Shown: in pieces, positions 13,092 through 24,997 of the stretch
Layout of the letters: each line of letters starts with the position of its first letter
How positions within the stretch are numbered: position 1 is the first letter of the stretch
Origin: Conoideocrella luteorostrata
Lineage: Eukaryota; Ascomycota; Sordariomycetes; Hypocreales; Clavicipitaceae
Length of the DNA stretch: 64,000 nt
NCBI GenBank assembly: GCA_032433595.1
Contig: JASWJB010000009.1
Coordinates: forward strand, 1-64,000
Reading direction: 5' to 3'
Notes under the pieces: generated by a model
Databases searched by the model: none
What the model was told of the DNA's origin: nothing
The model's input: only the letters and a program-made list of their open reading frames with translations
Program-made: the position numbers and the translations under genes

Positions 13092-14331
13092 GGTGTTTGC
13101 CCCGGAGATAAAGCTTGATTTGATTAGTCTAGTCTACTCATGGCATGGATGCAAAGTTAAATGAGGCGGCGACGCAAAGGAGAAGGGAAGGGGCTAGGGG
13201 AGGGGGGAGCTCGAAAGATTGAACGGATGTGCCGTAGATGATGTACGACATGCAAGTTGAATGAATGAATCTGTCTGCCGCTCTATACGGAGTAGATAGT
13301 TTAACTAACTATGGAGTTTTGTGTGTTGGTTGTTCTACGTGCTGAGACTGCATTGGGTTTAGTGTACTCCGTACATCCCCCTGTATTCGCGTCTTCTAGT
13401 ACTCCGTACAGGTACGGGTGCCGCCATTGCAAATATGTCGATGTTGCAGACGGGCTTTCCTGATCGGGCATATTTCCATGCAAGAAAAGCGCCGGCAGTC
13501 CATTGCGTGTTTTTTACTGCTCGCGTTATATAATTAGGCGTTTAAGCACTTGAGGAGCACAAAAGGCTATATATTATGTTTCCCTCCCCGGATTCCGAGA
13601 TCCTCTCGCGGCGCCACACCCCGCCGGTATTGTTGGTCAATGTTCTCCGAAAGGTACAGCCGGCATTTGATGTGTTTTTTTCTTTCAATCATAAGATAAA
13701 TCCATGAGGAGCGACCAAATAAAATAAAATATAAATATAAATATAAATCATATTTTATTTACGCTATTTTATCAGCCTAAGCCAGCCCCATGGATACATG
13801 AGAGGAGATCTTCGGAAAGGATATGACTACTTCGCATGATGCTTGCATAATGTTGGGGGCCGGGATTTGTGATTCCCTGTTGACAGCATGGGCATGCTGA
13901 TAATCAAGCAAATAATATTGTAGCAAGTCAGACTAATCAATGCTACCACTAGGTACAAACATCACTTCGTATTACTCTAGTCGTTGAATGTATCTCCTAG
14001 TTCTACTCTACGTCTCGATGATTCTGAAGATACGTCATGTTGGTCAGCGGCACACACACACACCCAACCCACGACCACCAGTAAGAAGTCATTACCTCTA
14101 ACCGCAGCGGGGAAATTGCAAAGTTGTGTCACTTGGGTCCTCGAGCTCTTATGTCGAGAGCTTTTAGATAAGAGTTGGGCACGAGTTGGGCACGCTGGGG
14201 AAGATAGCTATAAAGAACAAGAGAGAACCCCTGTTGTATGTTTCGGATTGCATCGTAGAAACATTTTCCATCTGTCAATCAAAGAACCGCGCTTCGAATA
14301 ACTTCTCATAAAACTTTCAAACTTTCACAAA
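13092..14331. other. Intergenic region with CTCCGTAC motifs
   Basis: No convincing gene is seen. TACTCCGTAC half-palindromes occur at 13365-13374 and 13400-13409. An AT-rich stretch with ATAAATATAAATATAAAT lies near 13725-13765. A TATAAAG box at about 14209 lies 120 bp upstream of the candidate small gene at 14332. Confidence 0.4.
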
Positions 14332-14530
14332 ATGTCTGGCGACACACGTACCAAAGAAGACGTCCCCCCTAAGACGGGTGGGACGTCCAGCTCCGATACT
14401 CAAGTATGCTAAGGAGTAGCTTTGTATGAATGTATGTATGCATTTGTAAAGTATAGATCGAATCACACAACCGCGGCTAATTGATGGAGCAGAGCAGCTG
14501 GCACGCAGAAGTGCTGAGCACCTGGCTTAA
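14332..14530 (+). CDS. Candidate small spliced gene (about 36 aa)
   Basis: An ATG at 14332 in context CACAAAATG opens 24 codons (MSGDTRTKEDVPPKTGG then TSSSDTQ) and meets a stop after two more. A donor GTATGC sits exactly after the last Gln codon (14404), a branch-like GGCTAAT lies near 14476, and AG acceptors lie at 14489, 14492 and 14494. The last one leads to QLARRSAEHLA and a stop at 14530. A TATAAAG box lies 120 bp upstream. I do not recognise the product, and it could be a chance combination of signals. Confidence 0.3.
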
Positions 14531-15358
14531 CATGGTTTTGCAATAGTGCGTCGCGGCAGAAGCAATATGTGTCCGGGAGAGCTCGGTAGCGATGGATGAC
14601 GACGGAAGGCGATCGAGCGGGATTCCCAGTCTTTTTGGAAACATCATACACGAATGTTTAGCTTAACATAAGAATAGCGTTATTCTAAACTCACTTTCTG
14701 GTGTCGTGATAAACCTGTATGCAAGCCAGTCATAACACATACTAGTTGACATACCCATGAGTTGATATACTGGTTCCCCCGCATTCAAGCGTACGTTGGA
14801 CGGCTATCACTAGAAAGGAAGAATCCGGCGAGTCTACTCTGTTGAGCGGATGGAGTCCAAAACATTGGCTATAACATGCGTGCCTGCTTGCTCTCAGTGT
14901 CGGATCATCTTTGTTCTTGGTCTCTAAACGCCACATGCTTAGTTATAGCAGCTGCTGGATAGTAGTTTCTTACTTACCCAGACTTGTAGCCAACCGTACA
15001 GCCAAGTGTACTCAGCTGCCCTGGCGATAGCATAAAGTCAGCTATATATCGGCTCCCAGCAATACGTCATAGCGGCATCCACTCATCCTCGTTCGTGGCC
15101 TCGACATTACGCAGTTATACAAGGCCCTCTATGCAACTGTCGGAGATGTCCTTTCTGCACAATAAACCATCCCAAGTGAAAAAGTCCTTCGCGAAGTAGA
15201 TCTGCCCACTGAAGCTACAGTTCCCCAGACAAAATCCTCCATCACCCTCAGGCCGTGAGGTCCGGGCATGAGTCAAATGGCACTCGTTTCCCTCGCCCGA
15301 CGTGGTGGCGTAATAGAACCATTATCAACTACTTCGTGACGAATGCCAGAATTTTAAA
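14531..15358. other. Intergenic region, nothing recognised
   Basis: Both strands have frequent stops. No family, repeat or RNA gene was recognised. The right part should be the 3' UTR of the NLR gene. Confidence 0.4.
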
Positions 15359-18300
15359 TTAAACTTCAGCGTCCCAATCCATATCAATTCCCGAGTCTAC
15401 CCGAAGCCCCTTGGATGGACGTTCTTGCGGGCGTTCTTGCGGGCGTTCGGCGGCTGGGGCTCTCTCCAGCAAACGTCGAGTTTCCTTTTCAAATTTCGCA
15501 GACTTCTTTGTCCCCTCATGATTTTCACCCAATGCAGCTTTGCGAATCGCCAAGGCTTCTGAGAATAGAGGCAATGCTTGATGCAAACAGCCCATAGCCT
15601 TGTAAGTGGCTGCAAGGTAATGCATGGCTGATGCCGTTCCGGGATGATCGCGACCGTATAGTTTTTCCATTTCTTCCAGCACGGCCTTCTCCAGTAGGAC
15701 GCCTTCGTTGTACCGCTTGAGATTATAGTATGTGATACCGAGATTCTTCATCTTATTGAGTATTTCTGAGCTATTCCGCTGCTTCTTTTTATAAATTGCA
15801 AGCACGTATTCGTCGATGCGGCAAGCTTTTTCGTACTCTTTCATCTTGTTGTGGATGGTCGCGAGGCAGGACATTTCGAGCAGCGTGTCTGATGCGTCGG
15901 GCCCGAATTCTGCCTTCGCATCGTCTACTACCTGAGACTGCAGCTCGACAGCCTTCTCGAGGTTATTAATGTCTCTGTATATCGATGCTAGCTCGGCGAA
16001 GGCTCGAATCCTCTCGCCAGGCTGCGCAAGGGGTTCTAAGCTGGTCAACCCTTCAATAGCAAGCGTCTGGAGAGACAATGCCTCACCTGGCTTATTCTGC
16101 CACCTTAATGCCCACGCTAGGACCCTCTGAGCTGCTACAATATCTATAGGATCCTCGTCTGGACGCTGAATCGCCACTTCTAGCATTTCATTAGCAGGCC
16201 CGTATTCCTTGGCGTAGATGTAGAAGGTTGCCAGTGTTATTGTACACTCCACTGGCACAAGCTTTGCAATGTTCCGTTTCAGGACATCATCACAGTACCG
16301 GACACACGAGTGTGCATGGCTGATCAGTTGACGTTGGACATAGTAGGCAGTTCTCGTGTCGCGTCGTACATTTTCTTGCTCGCAAAGTTCTTCAGCGCAC
16401 GCATAGATCAGCGACACTGCCATGACCAGGAATTCTTCCTGCTTCCTCTTGGGCAATCTCAATCGTGCCCACTGCTGCACAAGTGGATGATAAGTTGTAC
16501 ATGCTTCTTGGCCGCGCTGATAGCTTGTACTGATGAGAGAGAGGCTTTGGAGCTTGAGTAGTGATGATTGCAGGGTGGCGGCGGTCCACGTAGTTTTAGT
16601 ATTGCTCGGGTATAACCATTCAATGTACCGTCGTGCGCCTTTTTGGTGATCCTTCCGTGTCCTTTGGCAGAAGCTGCAGGCCAGCTCAAACAGATTGTGA
16701 GCCACCGTTGTGTCCAGAAAGCTGCATAGGAAGAACCACCTGGCAGAGTACTGGCTTGTCTCCTCCACACGTGCTAAGCTTGCCTCCCACACTGTAAACA
16801 CAGTCTTCTTGTATGGAAACATTTGGGCTTCGTATCCGAGAGCATACTGTGGCTCCTTGTTCAACACATCTAGATAATGGCTGTAGGATATTCCTGAGGT
16901 CGTAATGTATGCTGCAGCCTGCAGGATACCAAGCGGAAAGTTGCCAAGTGCACGACATAATTCGGAAACATTGCTGTCTGAATCGGGATCCATGTCGTGG
17001 TCATGGCTCACAAGCCCACGAAGCAGCTGGGCAGCATCGTCCGCACCCAAAGGCTCAACGATGCTGGCTTGAGTCCTGAGTGCAAGGTATTCTCTGTTGC
17101 GCGTGGTGATCAGGACTCTGATTGCGTCCTTCCATTTTGGCTTGTGGTATTTTTCGATGACCCGCTTCAAGTCTCCGTCATCCAGGTTATCGTAGATGAG
17201 AAGTACCTTGCCACCAGCCTCAGAGAACTTTGACAATACGTAACTAGCGGTATTTTCAAGCGTACAGTCGAGGCCCATTTTGACCGCAATGCACCGAAAA
17301 CTGTCTTGCATACGTTCATCTGAGTCGGCCTGGATCCATACAACTGTGTCGTACATTGATGAATATTCTTGTGCATGTTTGAGTGCAATTTGTGTCTTTC
17401 CCATCCCACCATTGCCGTGGAGCACATGGACCTGGGTTCCATCCGCTGAAAAGCACTCATAAATCTCGTTCAGGATAGTCTCGCGTCCAACGAAATGGTT
17501 CGTTAGCATATAATGAGGCACGTCAAATTTATTAGGCCCTTTATACTTGGGAAGAGCTTCCACTGACAACTGCTTGGATCGTTAGTAGCTGAATAGAACA
17601 TGTCACTGCAGTGACGAGGGAGGCAGGGTGCCATCCAAACCTTCTTTTCGCGATGAATTTTCGAAAGTCTGTAGACCAGGGTCTTATACATGTCGAAATC
17701 ACGGCTATCAAATTTGGAAAGATCGGAATGGTTCGTGAACGAAGGTAGTCTCTCAGTATCTACTCCAAGTCCGAGGCTACAGGCAGACTCCAGCGACACC
17801 AAGCGAATTTTAGGACCAGTCTTTGACCATTGACCGTCCCTATCCTGAACCGTCATTAGATCTCAGTCAGCTACTACCTTGAGTCATCGACAGAAAGGAT
17901 AAAAGGGGGAAAAAAGGGAAAAAATATTATCGAACCTCGACTGACGGGCTATCTTCTGTCTCATATACAGCGATAATCTTAATAGGCCGTTCACGAAATG
18001 CCACAGAGAAGTTCTCGTCGAGTTCCCGTAGATATTGCGAGCCGTATCCCAGGTCCCGGGAAAATTTGTCGTTCGTCTTGCCTTTAGTCATAGTAAGAAT
18101 TGCCTTATTATCAAGTCCCAGGTTTGGAACGCCAAACATCACGATACAGATGCAGGAATTGTACAGATCTTGTTCTGAATCGTCTGTACTGTTAAATGCA
18201 TCTTTCATAGCCTGCAGATGTTATGTAAAAATGTTGGTGAAAAGTGTCACTATGGTGCGATGTAGCTTACTTGCTTGATGACCAACCCCCCTAGACTTTG

Positions 18301-19187
18301 ACCGATGAATACAAGGGGCCGTGTTTTGCCAACCTATTTCGACCAGGTTATCAGCGGAACTGTCATGGGAGGTATAGAGTTTCGCATCAAATACCTCTAA
18401 TTCTGCCTTTCGAGCCGCTGCGAGAGATAATAGAAACTGTTTTCCGTAGTCGGATAAAGTGGCGTCGCTGTCGCTATTTGCAACCTTGGATGGATAGCCG
18501 TAGGTGAATATTCGAGCGCGGCAGTCATTCTCGGCAAGGTCTTCGCCAAGCCAGTCCCGTAACCATATTTGTCGACTTTTCTTGCTTTTCCAAGACCAGA
18601 AGGCGTTACCGTTCCAACCATTAACGGCGATGATACTAGAAAGCGGTTAACTTGCACGGACAACTCATAGGCGCCTTTTTGTGAGACGGGCGGACATACT
18701 CAACATGCCAGTCTTCAGGCCAGTACAGTGGTGTAAGGCCGTAAAAATTGCTATCGAATCGCACGTCCTGGGTTCCAGAGCCAAAACGGCAGCGGATTGT
18801 GCCATCTATATCCTTGCCACTTCCGTTAATCTGCGATTGGATACGAAGGGGAAGTTGAGTAAAGCAGGCAGTAGCGACGCTGGACCGTGAAACCGCCGAC
18901 TGGGTTAGTGACACTGGGTCACTTGCACACGCTGGAGCTCGTCGGCTCGCTTCATCTCCCGTGTCTGCTAAGGCCTTGAGAAATGTGGGCGTATCAATAC
19001 CCATTGGTAAATCGCGGAAGCGCAAGGCGAACGTTGGGCTGGGCTCGTCAGGCGGTGGTGGCTGAGGCGAGGTTGAGTTTGCCGGGTTGCCCACAGGTCG
19101 TTCGCGTTGCCGATCAGTCAACCTTCGATCAAGGATGAAAGCCAGCGAGTCTGCGAGTAAATTAGATGCTAACTCCAGAAGACTCAT
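15359..19187 (-). CDS. NLR (STAND) protein: SesB-like hydrolase, NB-ARC, TPR
   Basis: Six exons fit with consistent phases: 19187-18700, 18635-18395, 18333-18271, 18211-17936, 17844-17641 and 17569-15359. The product is 1160 aa. Residues 1-160 are not recognised. Then comes an alpha/beta-hydrolase domain (DIIAVNGWNGNAFWSW, then the nucleophile elbow GQSLGG with Ser256, then FGVPNLGLDN), the lipase-like SesB type known at the N-terminus of fungal NLRs. An NB-ARC domain follows with P-loop GNGGMGKT (476-483), Walker B VLLIYDNLDD (about 546) and GNFPLGILQAAAYI. TPR repeats fill about 900-1120. The tail has a PQER repeat. Such proteins act in fungal self/non-self recognition and regulated cell death; the specific trigger is unknown. 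Two donors are weak (GTTCGA at 17935, GTTTGG at 17640), but both keep the frame. Confidence 0.85.
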
Positions 19188-19770
19188 ATCGAGCTCTATT
19201 CTGTTGCTTCTGCAACAAGCCGGCCAAGATGGTTACGCCTCTTCGCCGGTTGGAGGCTGCAGCCCGAACTGGGCGCCCAACACTGCCGTCAGCATATCAC
19301 GTGTCGTCTATAGAAAGACTCGAGTGCAGATATGGCTTTGTCTACTACGACAGTCCTGAAGTGGGCGGCTTGACGACCGCTATGAAGCAAGGAAAGAAGC
19401 TCGCTCAGGGGAACAGAAAGAACGCCATCATCAGCAAATTTATCGCGGTGTGTAAGTGAAACATGACGAGAAAACTTAGCAGCATCCAGCTGCCACGCAG
19501 ACAGTGAAACTGACGTTGTTGTGAAAGAAAACTCAGGAAATGGGCTAGCGCACATTCATCAATAACGGCAATGCTCTATTTTAACTCACGCATGAAAACA
19601 AACTTGATCTATAAAAGATACCGCTTTCGGCCATGTACCAACCACTACCAAACCGGGGATCTTTGACATGGAGCTCTCTCATCCTGCTACCCATGTGCCT
19701 CCTTTTGAGATGCGTGAGCCACATGTAAATTGGTCCGCCATCACTTCGCCTACAACTGAGCGTATCAAGT
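19188..19770. other. Intergenic region between NLR start and transporter end
   Basis: This region should hold the NLR promoter and the transporter 3' flank. Short open frames on both strands look random. No motif was recognised. Confidence 0.4.
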
Positions 19771-22396
19771 TCAAACATGACCCTGAACATCCCTGCCCGT
19801 GGCGGAATCCCAAAGATCCAGCTCTTCCCCATCTGTTTCATCCGCCTGGGGATTAAATTTTGGTCGTTTTTTGGTAAAACTTGCGTTAAGACAACACTTT
19901 ATAAACCAACCCAATTCTTTGAGCGCAAAACGGAAATACTCGCGATTCGAGGGGTAAAACATTTCACCCATTTCCTCTAATCTAAGGCCTTTGGTTTCGC
20001 GGACGAAGCTAGACACCAAATTAGCAAACCAGAACCAGCCTTATCGGATATCCAAACCGCGACAGTCGGATGAACTGAGCTGCACTGACAAGAAGATGAG
20101 AAACCAGCCAATTACACACCAGCCTCCGTACCAAGCAAAAGCGCCATAGTCTTTGAATGTGCTGACAAAAGGTGGCCAAGTTATGGCCAAGATGAAGTTG
20201 AAGAGCCACTCGATGGATGTCACAAAACCCATACCTACAGAGCCTCTTGTCAGTCTCAAAGAGCTCGTAATGGAGTTCTGGTTTCAATACCGTAATCGCG
20301 ATGATAGAGCGGCATGCTTTCTGAGGCATACACCTTGTACATCGTCAGCACGTCGGGGTCAAAACAGACAAGAACAAAGACGGCAAGAATTAAGTCACTC
20401 ACGAACGGCACTGGGCCTTCGCCTATGGAATAAAAAGCGCAGTATAGGTACATAGCAGTGACTAAGCCTGCCAGATTAGGGGTCGATAGAATACCCTGAG
20501 CATCCTTCGTTTTAACTAGAGCAGCTATAGTAAACTGGAAGATGGCTAGAAATGGGAATGTGGCTAACAAGAGGCTCCGTCGGCCGAATGTATCCATTAG
20601 AAAAAATGCCGGAAACGCGAAGAAAAAATTAAGAACGCCAAATCCCAGAGATAACTGTGCACTTGTGAGCCGGGGCGTTGCAATAAACTTGAGCCTTACA
20701 TTGCCGGGATAGGAGATGAAGTCAAAGTTCATCAGCCGTGAAACTCAGACTTACATAAAATGGCATCCTGTGAGCCATGAGGTTCGCGCCATTGTTTTGA
20801 CCGCTTTTGCTATCCCCAAGTATGAGGCTCTGTAACACAGTTGTCGAATAGTACGCCATAATGTTGACGCCGCAGAATTGCTGGAGAAACATGGTGAGCG
20901 CACTCGCAAACATTGCGTGTCTTGTGTGGTCATTTTTCCAAAGGTCTTTCACCGTGAGATACCAATGTTGAGCCTTTTGGCTCCCTTCGAGACTGTAATA
21001 TATTGAAATTAATTCCCTGCTCGCTTGTAGCTTCGTTTTGTTGAGTCTTCTTAGCGCCGTGAAAGCCTTCCTGATATATTCTCCTTTCTTTTCCGGATCT
21101 TCGGTTCTAATGCCAGCTTGGAGAAGGAACCTCGGTGATTCGGGAAAGGTAAAGATGTAGAGCATGGGAATCAGAGGGGGAATCATCTGAATTGACCGAG
21201 TCAGCGAATATCTAAGTACAACTCGGCTGAGCAGGCACAAAGGCAAATATGTGAGACGTACCGGAGCGGCGAGCATTAGCCTCCAATTCAAGCTCTTTAA
21301 GAGGACGAGGTCAGCTGTCCAAGCCAAGGGCTATTTGAGTGGGTACAAGGAAATACTCACACATGGAAGTCCCTCGGAATTAATTACCCTGCCCTGAGGG
21401 TCTTTGCAACTTGCTTGACCTACGTCCCAAAATGCCACACCAAACAGATAGCCAAGCATTAGGCCTGCGGCAGTCCACATCTGCCACATCATCACAAGTG
21501 CGCCTCTCAATTGAGCAGGTGCACATTCCGACGCATATATAGGGACAGTAGCACTGTTAAACGGTTAGTGCATCGTTCTACCCGCTTCCTGTCTATGCAC
21601 ACATGCCTTTTTGGGCCAATGCCCAGACCCAACACAAATCGAACGCCCCAAAGTGCCAGCCAGGTATTCGGAAGAGCCTGGCACAGACAAGATATGAAGG
21701 ATATGAAACACGTGAAGAATATTACCCCACGTCTTCCTCGAAACAAGTGATTCAGGGGGTTGTTGAATCTAGGGTCGCGTCACACATTAGCCGAACTTGC
21801 CCTAGCAGAGACGACTCAAACCGTTAGCAGCTTACAGGCAAGCAATTGCACTTAGCAAGTACGGCGCGGCATTGACAAGTCCCAGTCTACCAGCATCGTC
21901 GTCGCCGTCTATGTGAAGGGTATGTCTATAAAATACCTGGGCTATCCCTCTGTTAATACACCTAATGACTAGGCCTAATAGTGATGGTGAAATACTCGCC
22001 TCCATTCACTGCTGTCTCGTCGAAACCTTGTACCAAGGCTGCGAGAGAGCAACAAGCGATCAACCAGTACGTTGTCGCCGGGTACGCCTTAAGCATCCGC
22101 AAAATGTTTTTCACAGCAACCGGGAGCCCCTCTAGCTCAAGAGCATTAGCTTCCTCCTGGTTTACCAAGACAGCGCCAGTAGCATCGACTGGACCGTCCA
22201 GGTTGGCGTCGTTGCCGGGACATTCATATCGCAAGGTCTGGGCCAGAACTATGCCTCGTTTGAAGAGCTTATTATGCTCGTTCAGACCTGAGATGGTTAT
22301 AAATTCATCCACCTTCGCATCCAGCTCTCCCATTGACAACCCATCGAAGGGTCGTGCTAGGCCACCCTCTCTTTCATCGCGAGGTCGTTGCTGCAT
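19771..22396 (-). CDS. MFS sugar transporter (hexose/maltose permease type), ten exons
   Basis: The transporter is split by nine introns: exons 22396-21996, 21949-21836, 21768-21607, 21553-21357, 21314-21262, 21186-20755, about 20687-20403, 20333-20291, 20234-20090 and 20008-19771 (about 689 aa). Family motifs appear in order: QGFDETAVNG in TM1, GRRG after TM2, GIGPKSATVPIYASECAP, PESPRFLL, QQFCGVNIMAYYS, DTFGRR, GEGPVPF and RETKGLRLEE. Intron 3 (21606-21554, 53 nt) uses a GC donor, AG|GCATGT; only this choice restores the conserved SATVPIYASE frame. The N-terminus is long (about 110 residues before TM1). Ends of exons 4 and 7 have alternatives. No stop or frameshift remains after splicing, so the gene may be functional. 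Substrate is unknown; the family imports sugars by proton symport. Confidence 0.75.
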
Positions 22397-23317
22397 AACG
22401 GCGAAAGCTTATAGCTTGCAGCTCGGCGATTCCGTCGCGGTTGAAGCAAGGCGAAATTGAACGAGCCGCACGTTTGGCTGAAAAAAGTTCTAAAACAACG
22501 AGAATCTAAGGACCAGGGAATACGGGATAGCAGCAACAAGAAAGGATTCGTTTACATGAAAGGCAGACTAGGAAGTGAGCGCATAGTCAGCTGGCAAGAG
22601 AAGATGCCATTTGAGAGCCTGACATATTAGCCGAGAGGATGAGTAGCCGCCCGACATATTTAACAGACGAACAGACTCACTGTGCTATTCTGCGCCATGG
22701 CTAGGCAGAAAACTTGTTCGGTACCTGGCTGTGGCAAGAAGGAAGCCAGCTGTGTACTCGGTACAATGCAACTACATGCGGAATTGTGAGGCTCCTCCCC
22801 ATGTCCCCGGATCCCTTGGCAGCATGTTGTGGCCAACATGTTGCGCGACTATTACTACCACATTAAAATACGCGATACAGCAAGTACAACGTACATTTCA
22901 TGCCGTTGACTATTTTCGGGCCAACAGCCCTGTCGACAATTTGGAGGACCGAGCTTATCGCAACGTAAGAAGCTGAAAGACTTTCATTAATGGCTAAAAC
23001 CACTCCTCCCCCCCTCCCCAAACTGTCGATTTCCACCGATTTCCATCCTTCGGGTTAGCAAGAGTTGGCAGGCCAGGTCTCCTTGAATCTCGGGCTGTCC
23101 AGGCAATGTATCTGCGGGACGAGTCGATCAATTGAATCGGAGATGGAAAGCACTTTTGCCGCCGCCTATTTTCTATGATGAGTAATAGTTCTGGTATTCA
23201 TCTTCTTTACAGCGAGCTACATGGCACTCGTCGCAGCCCCAGTGGTCCGCTTGCGCCTATTGGAACGTTGTCGCTTGCAGGCCGCTGACGAAGGTCACTC
23301 AACAAGTCAGCAGAAAT

Positions 23318-23355
23318 AGAGGCTCAAAAGAGGCTCAAAAGAGGCTCAAAAGAGG
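23318..23355 (+). repeat. 11-bp tandem repeat, 3.5 copies
   Basis: The unit AGAGGCTCAAA occurs three times in a row, followed by AGAGG. It is perfect over 38 bp and lies in non-coding DNA. Confidence 0.85.
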
Positions 23356-23646
23356 AGAAAGGGGGCTCATGCAATCATACTATTGTGCAATGCCTCTAAC
23401 TACGAAGTACTCCGCACATGCCGAGGATCTACATAGGAAATGAGGCGGACACATGCAACACAAATTAATCGAGACATCCAGGGCCGATCAGACAAGCGGG
23501 GCAGGCGGGGATGACTCAAACCTTGCGGAGGAGGCGCAACTACAGCGGGCCTCCAGTAACTAATTGCGGGCCAAAAACGAACTAAATCGCCTATACTGCG
23601 GAATCCTGGCTTGGATTACTGCTGGGGTTCACGGTACGGAGCACTG

Positions 23647-23662
23647 TACTCCGTACGGAGTA
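23647..23662. repeat. 16-bp palindrome TACTCCGTACGGAGTA
   Basis: This is a perfect palindrome. Full or half copies recur at intergenic positions across the window (see finding). Confidence 0.8.
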
Positions 23663-24997
23663 TGTACGGGAGCACCCGCGCGCTCCACCCTACGTTGACT
23701 TCAATCCGCCGCTGCCATGCTTTTTTAAGCTTTTCAGACGACGACGCTCCAATCCACCCATATTTGCCAAGGTTGACTCCGTACGTTATTCATTAAACCG
23801 CTAGCCGTCGTGGCACCTAGGTAGGCTGTTTTCATTAAGCCAAGACTACGGAATACTGGGCGTAGGGGTGGTTGCAGGGAGACCATCTTCGAACGAGCAC
23901 TCACAAGCCGGGGCTGACCACATAGATATTACTATCCACACAAGCCTGATTGGTGGTAGAGTATATGTTGCTTACATTTCTCCATCTTGTGGTGAAGCAT
24001 TCGAGATAATCAGCCACGAAACGGCCCCCCCTGATACGAGCTGCGATTGTTGCAGGTTGGGCACACGCCGTCAGCCTGGTGAGCTGTCATCAGGTGGCGT
24101 TCAATAATGTATGCAGTGATACCCTAATGAGTGAGTGGCTTGATTCAAGGCAGATTAACAGGAAGATGCCCATGTATTACTACCTAAAGTCCCGGGAGAA
24201 AGAGGGGAGACAAACCCGGATCTCAAGTTAATCTAGTTATAAGATAGCAAATAGTTTTGACACCGCACCCTCGATCCTCAAACAGAACTAAATCTTCGAT
24301 GCTGGCAGTGGCCCACACCACAGATCCTACGGTAGCAGGAGATACGTCATGGTTGCAGTGGCGGTATACCAAGATCCGTCTCGGATACGGTTGAACATCA
24401 GCTGAAAGTCGGGGTTTTTATTTTTGGGGGGATGAGGCGGGGAGACGGTTGCGCTTACATTCAACCGTACCTGAAAGATCCGTACAGTAGTTAGTTAAGT
24501 GAATGCTCAAGGCGTACACAGATTGACAGAGACGTCACTTCATGGTGGTCTTATCAAAGCCCTAGCTTTGTGCACTGTTATTGGCTTGAAGGGTCAAAAG
24601 CGACGTATTTTTGCACAAGAATTGATCATTGTGACAAGACTTGAATCTCGGTGTCGCCGAACGCCCTGAATGTCGGTTCATAGCTAAGCAAATCCATCAT
24701 AATAGTAAGTGTCGTCCGCACTTCCTCATAAGCAGCCTCGTAGATACCTCAGGCATCTAATTACATTTCGCTTCATGCTTTCCAACGGCAGTCAGACAAG
24801 ATAAGATGCGATAATTACTCCGCAGGGAGAGCATTCTTCTCATGCGGTATGAATCCTATTAACTAACACATACTTTTACAAACTGGATACAGCCCGTACC
24901 GCATAACTCGAAGCGGTCGCATACCAAGTGCTACCCTTGAGGCAGCCTGTGCGGGTCAGTGGAGCGGGTCAGTGGACGTCATTTGGCCCACCAGAAG

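Larger units (their letters stand above)
22397..24997. other. 2.6-kb intergenic region, tandem repeat and palindrome
   Basis: No gene is recognised. Contents are an 11-bp tandem repeat (AGAGGCTCAAA, about 3.5 copies) at 23318-23355, a perfect 16-bp palindrome TACTCCGTACGGAGTA at 23647-23662 and a further ACTCCGTACG near 23779. Stops are frequent in all frames on both strands. Confidence 0.45.
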
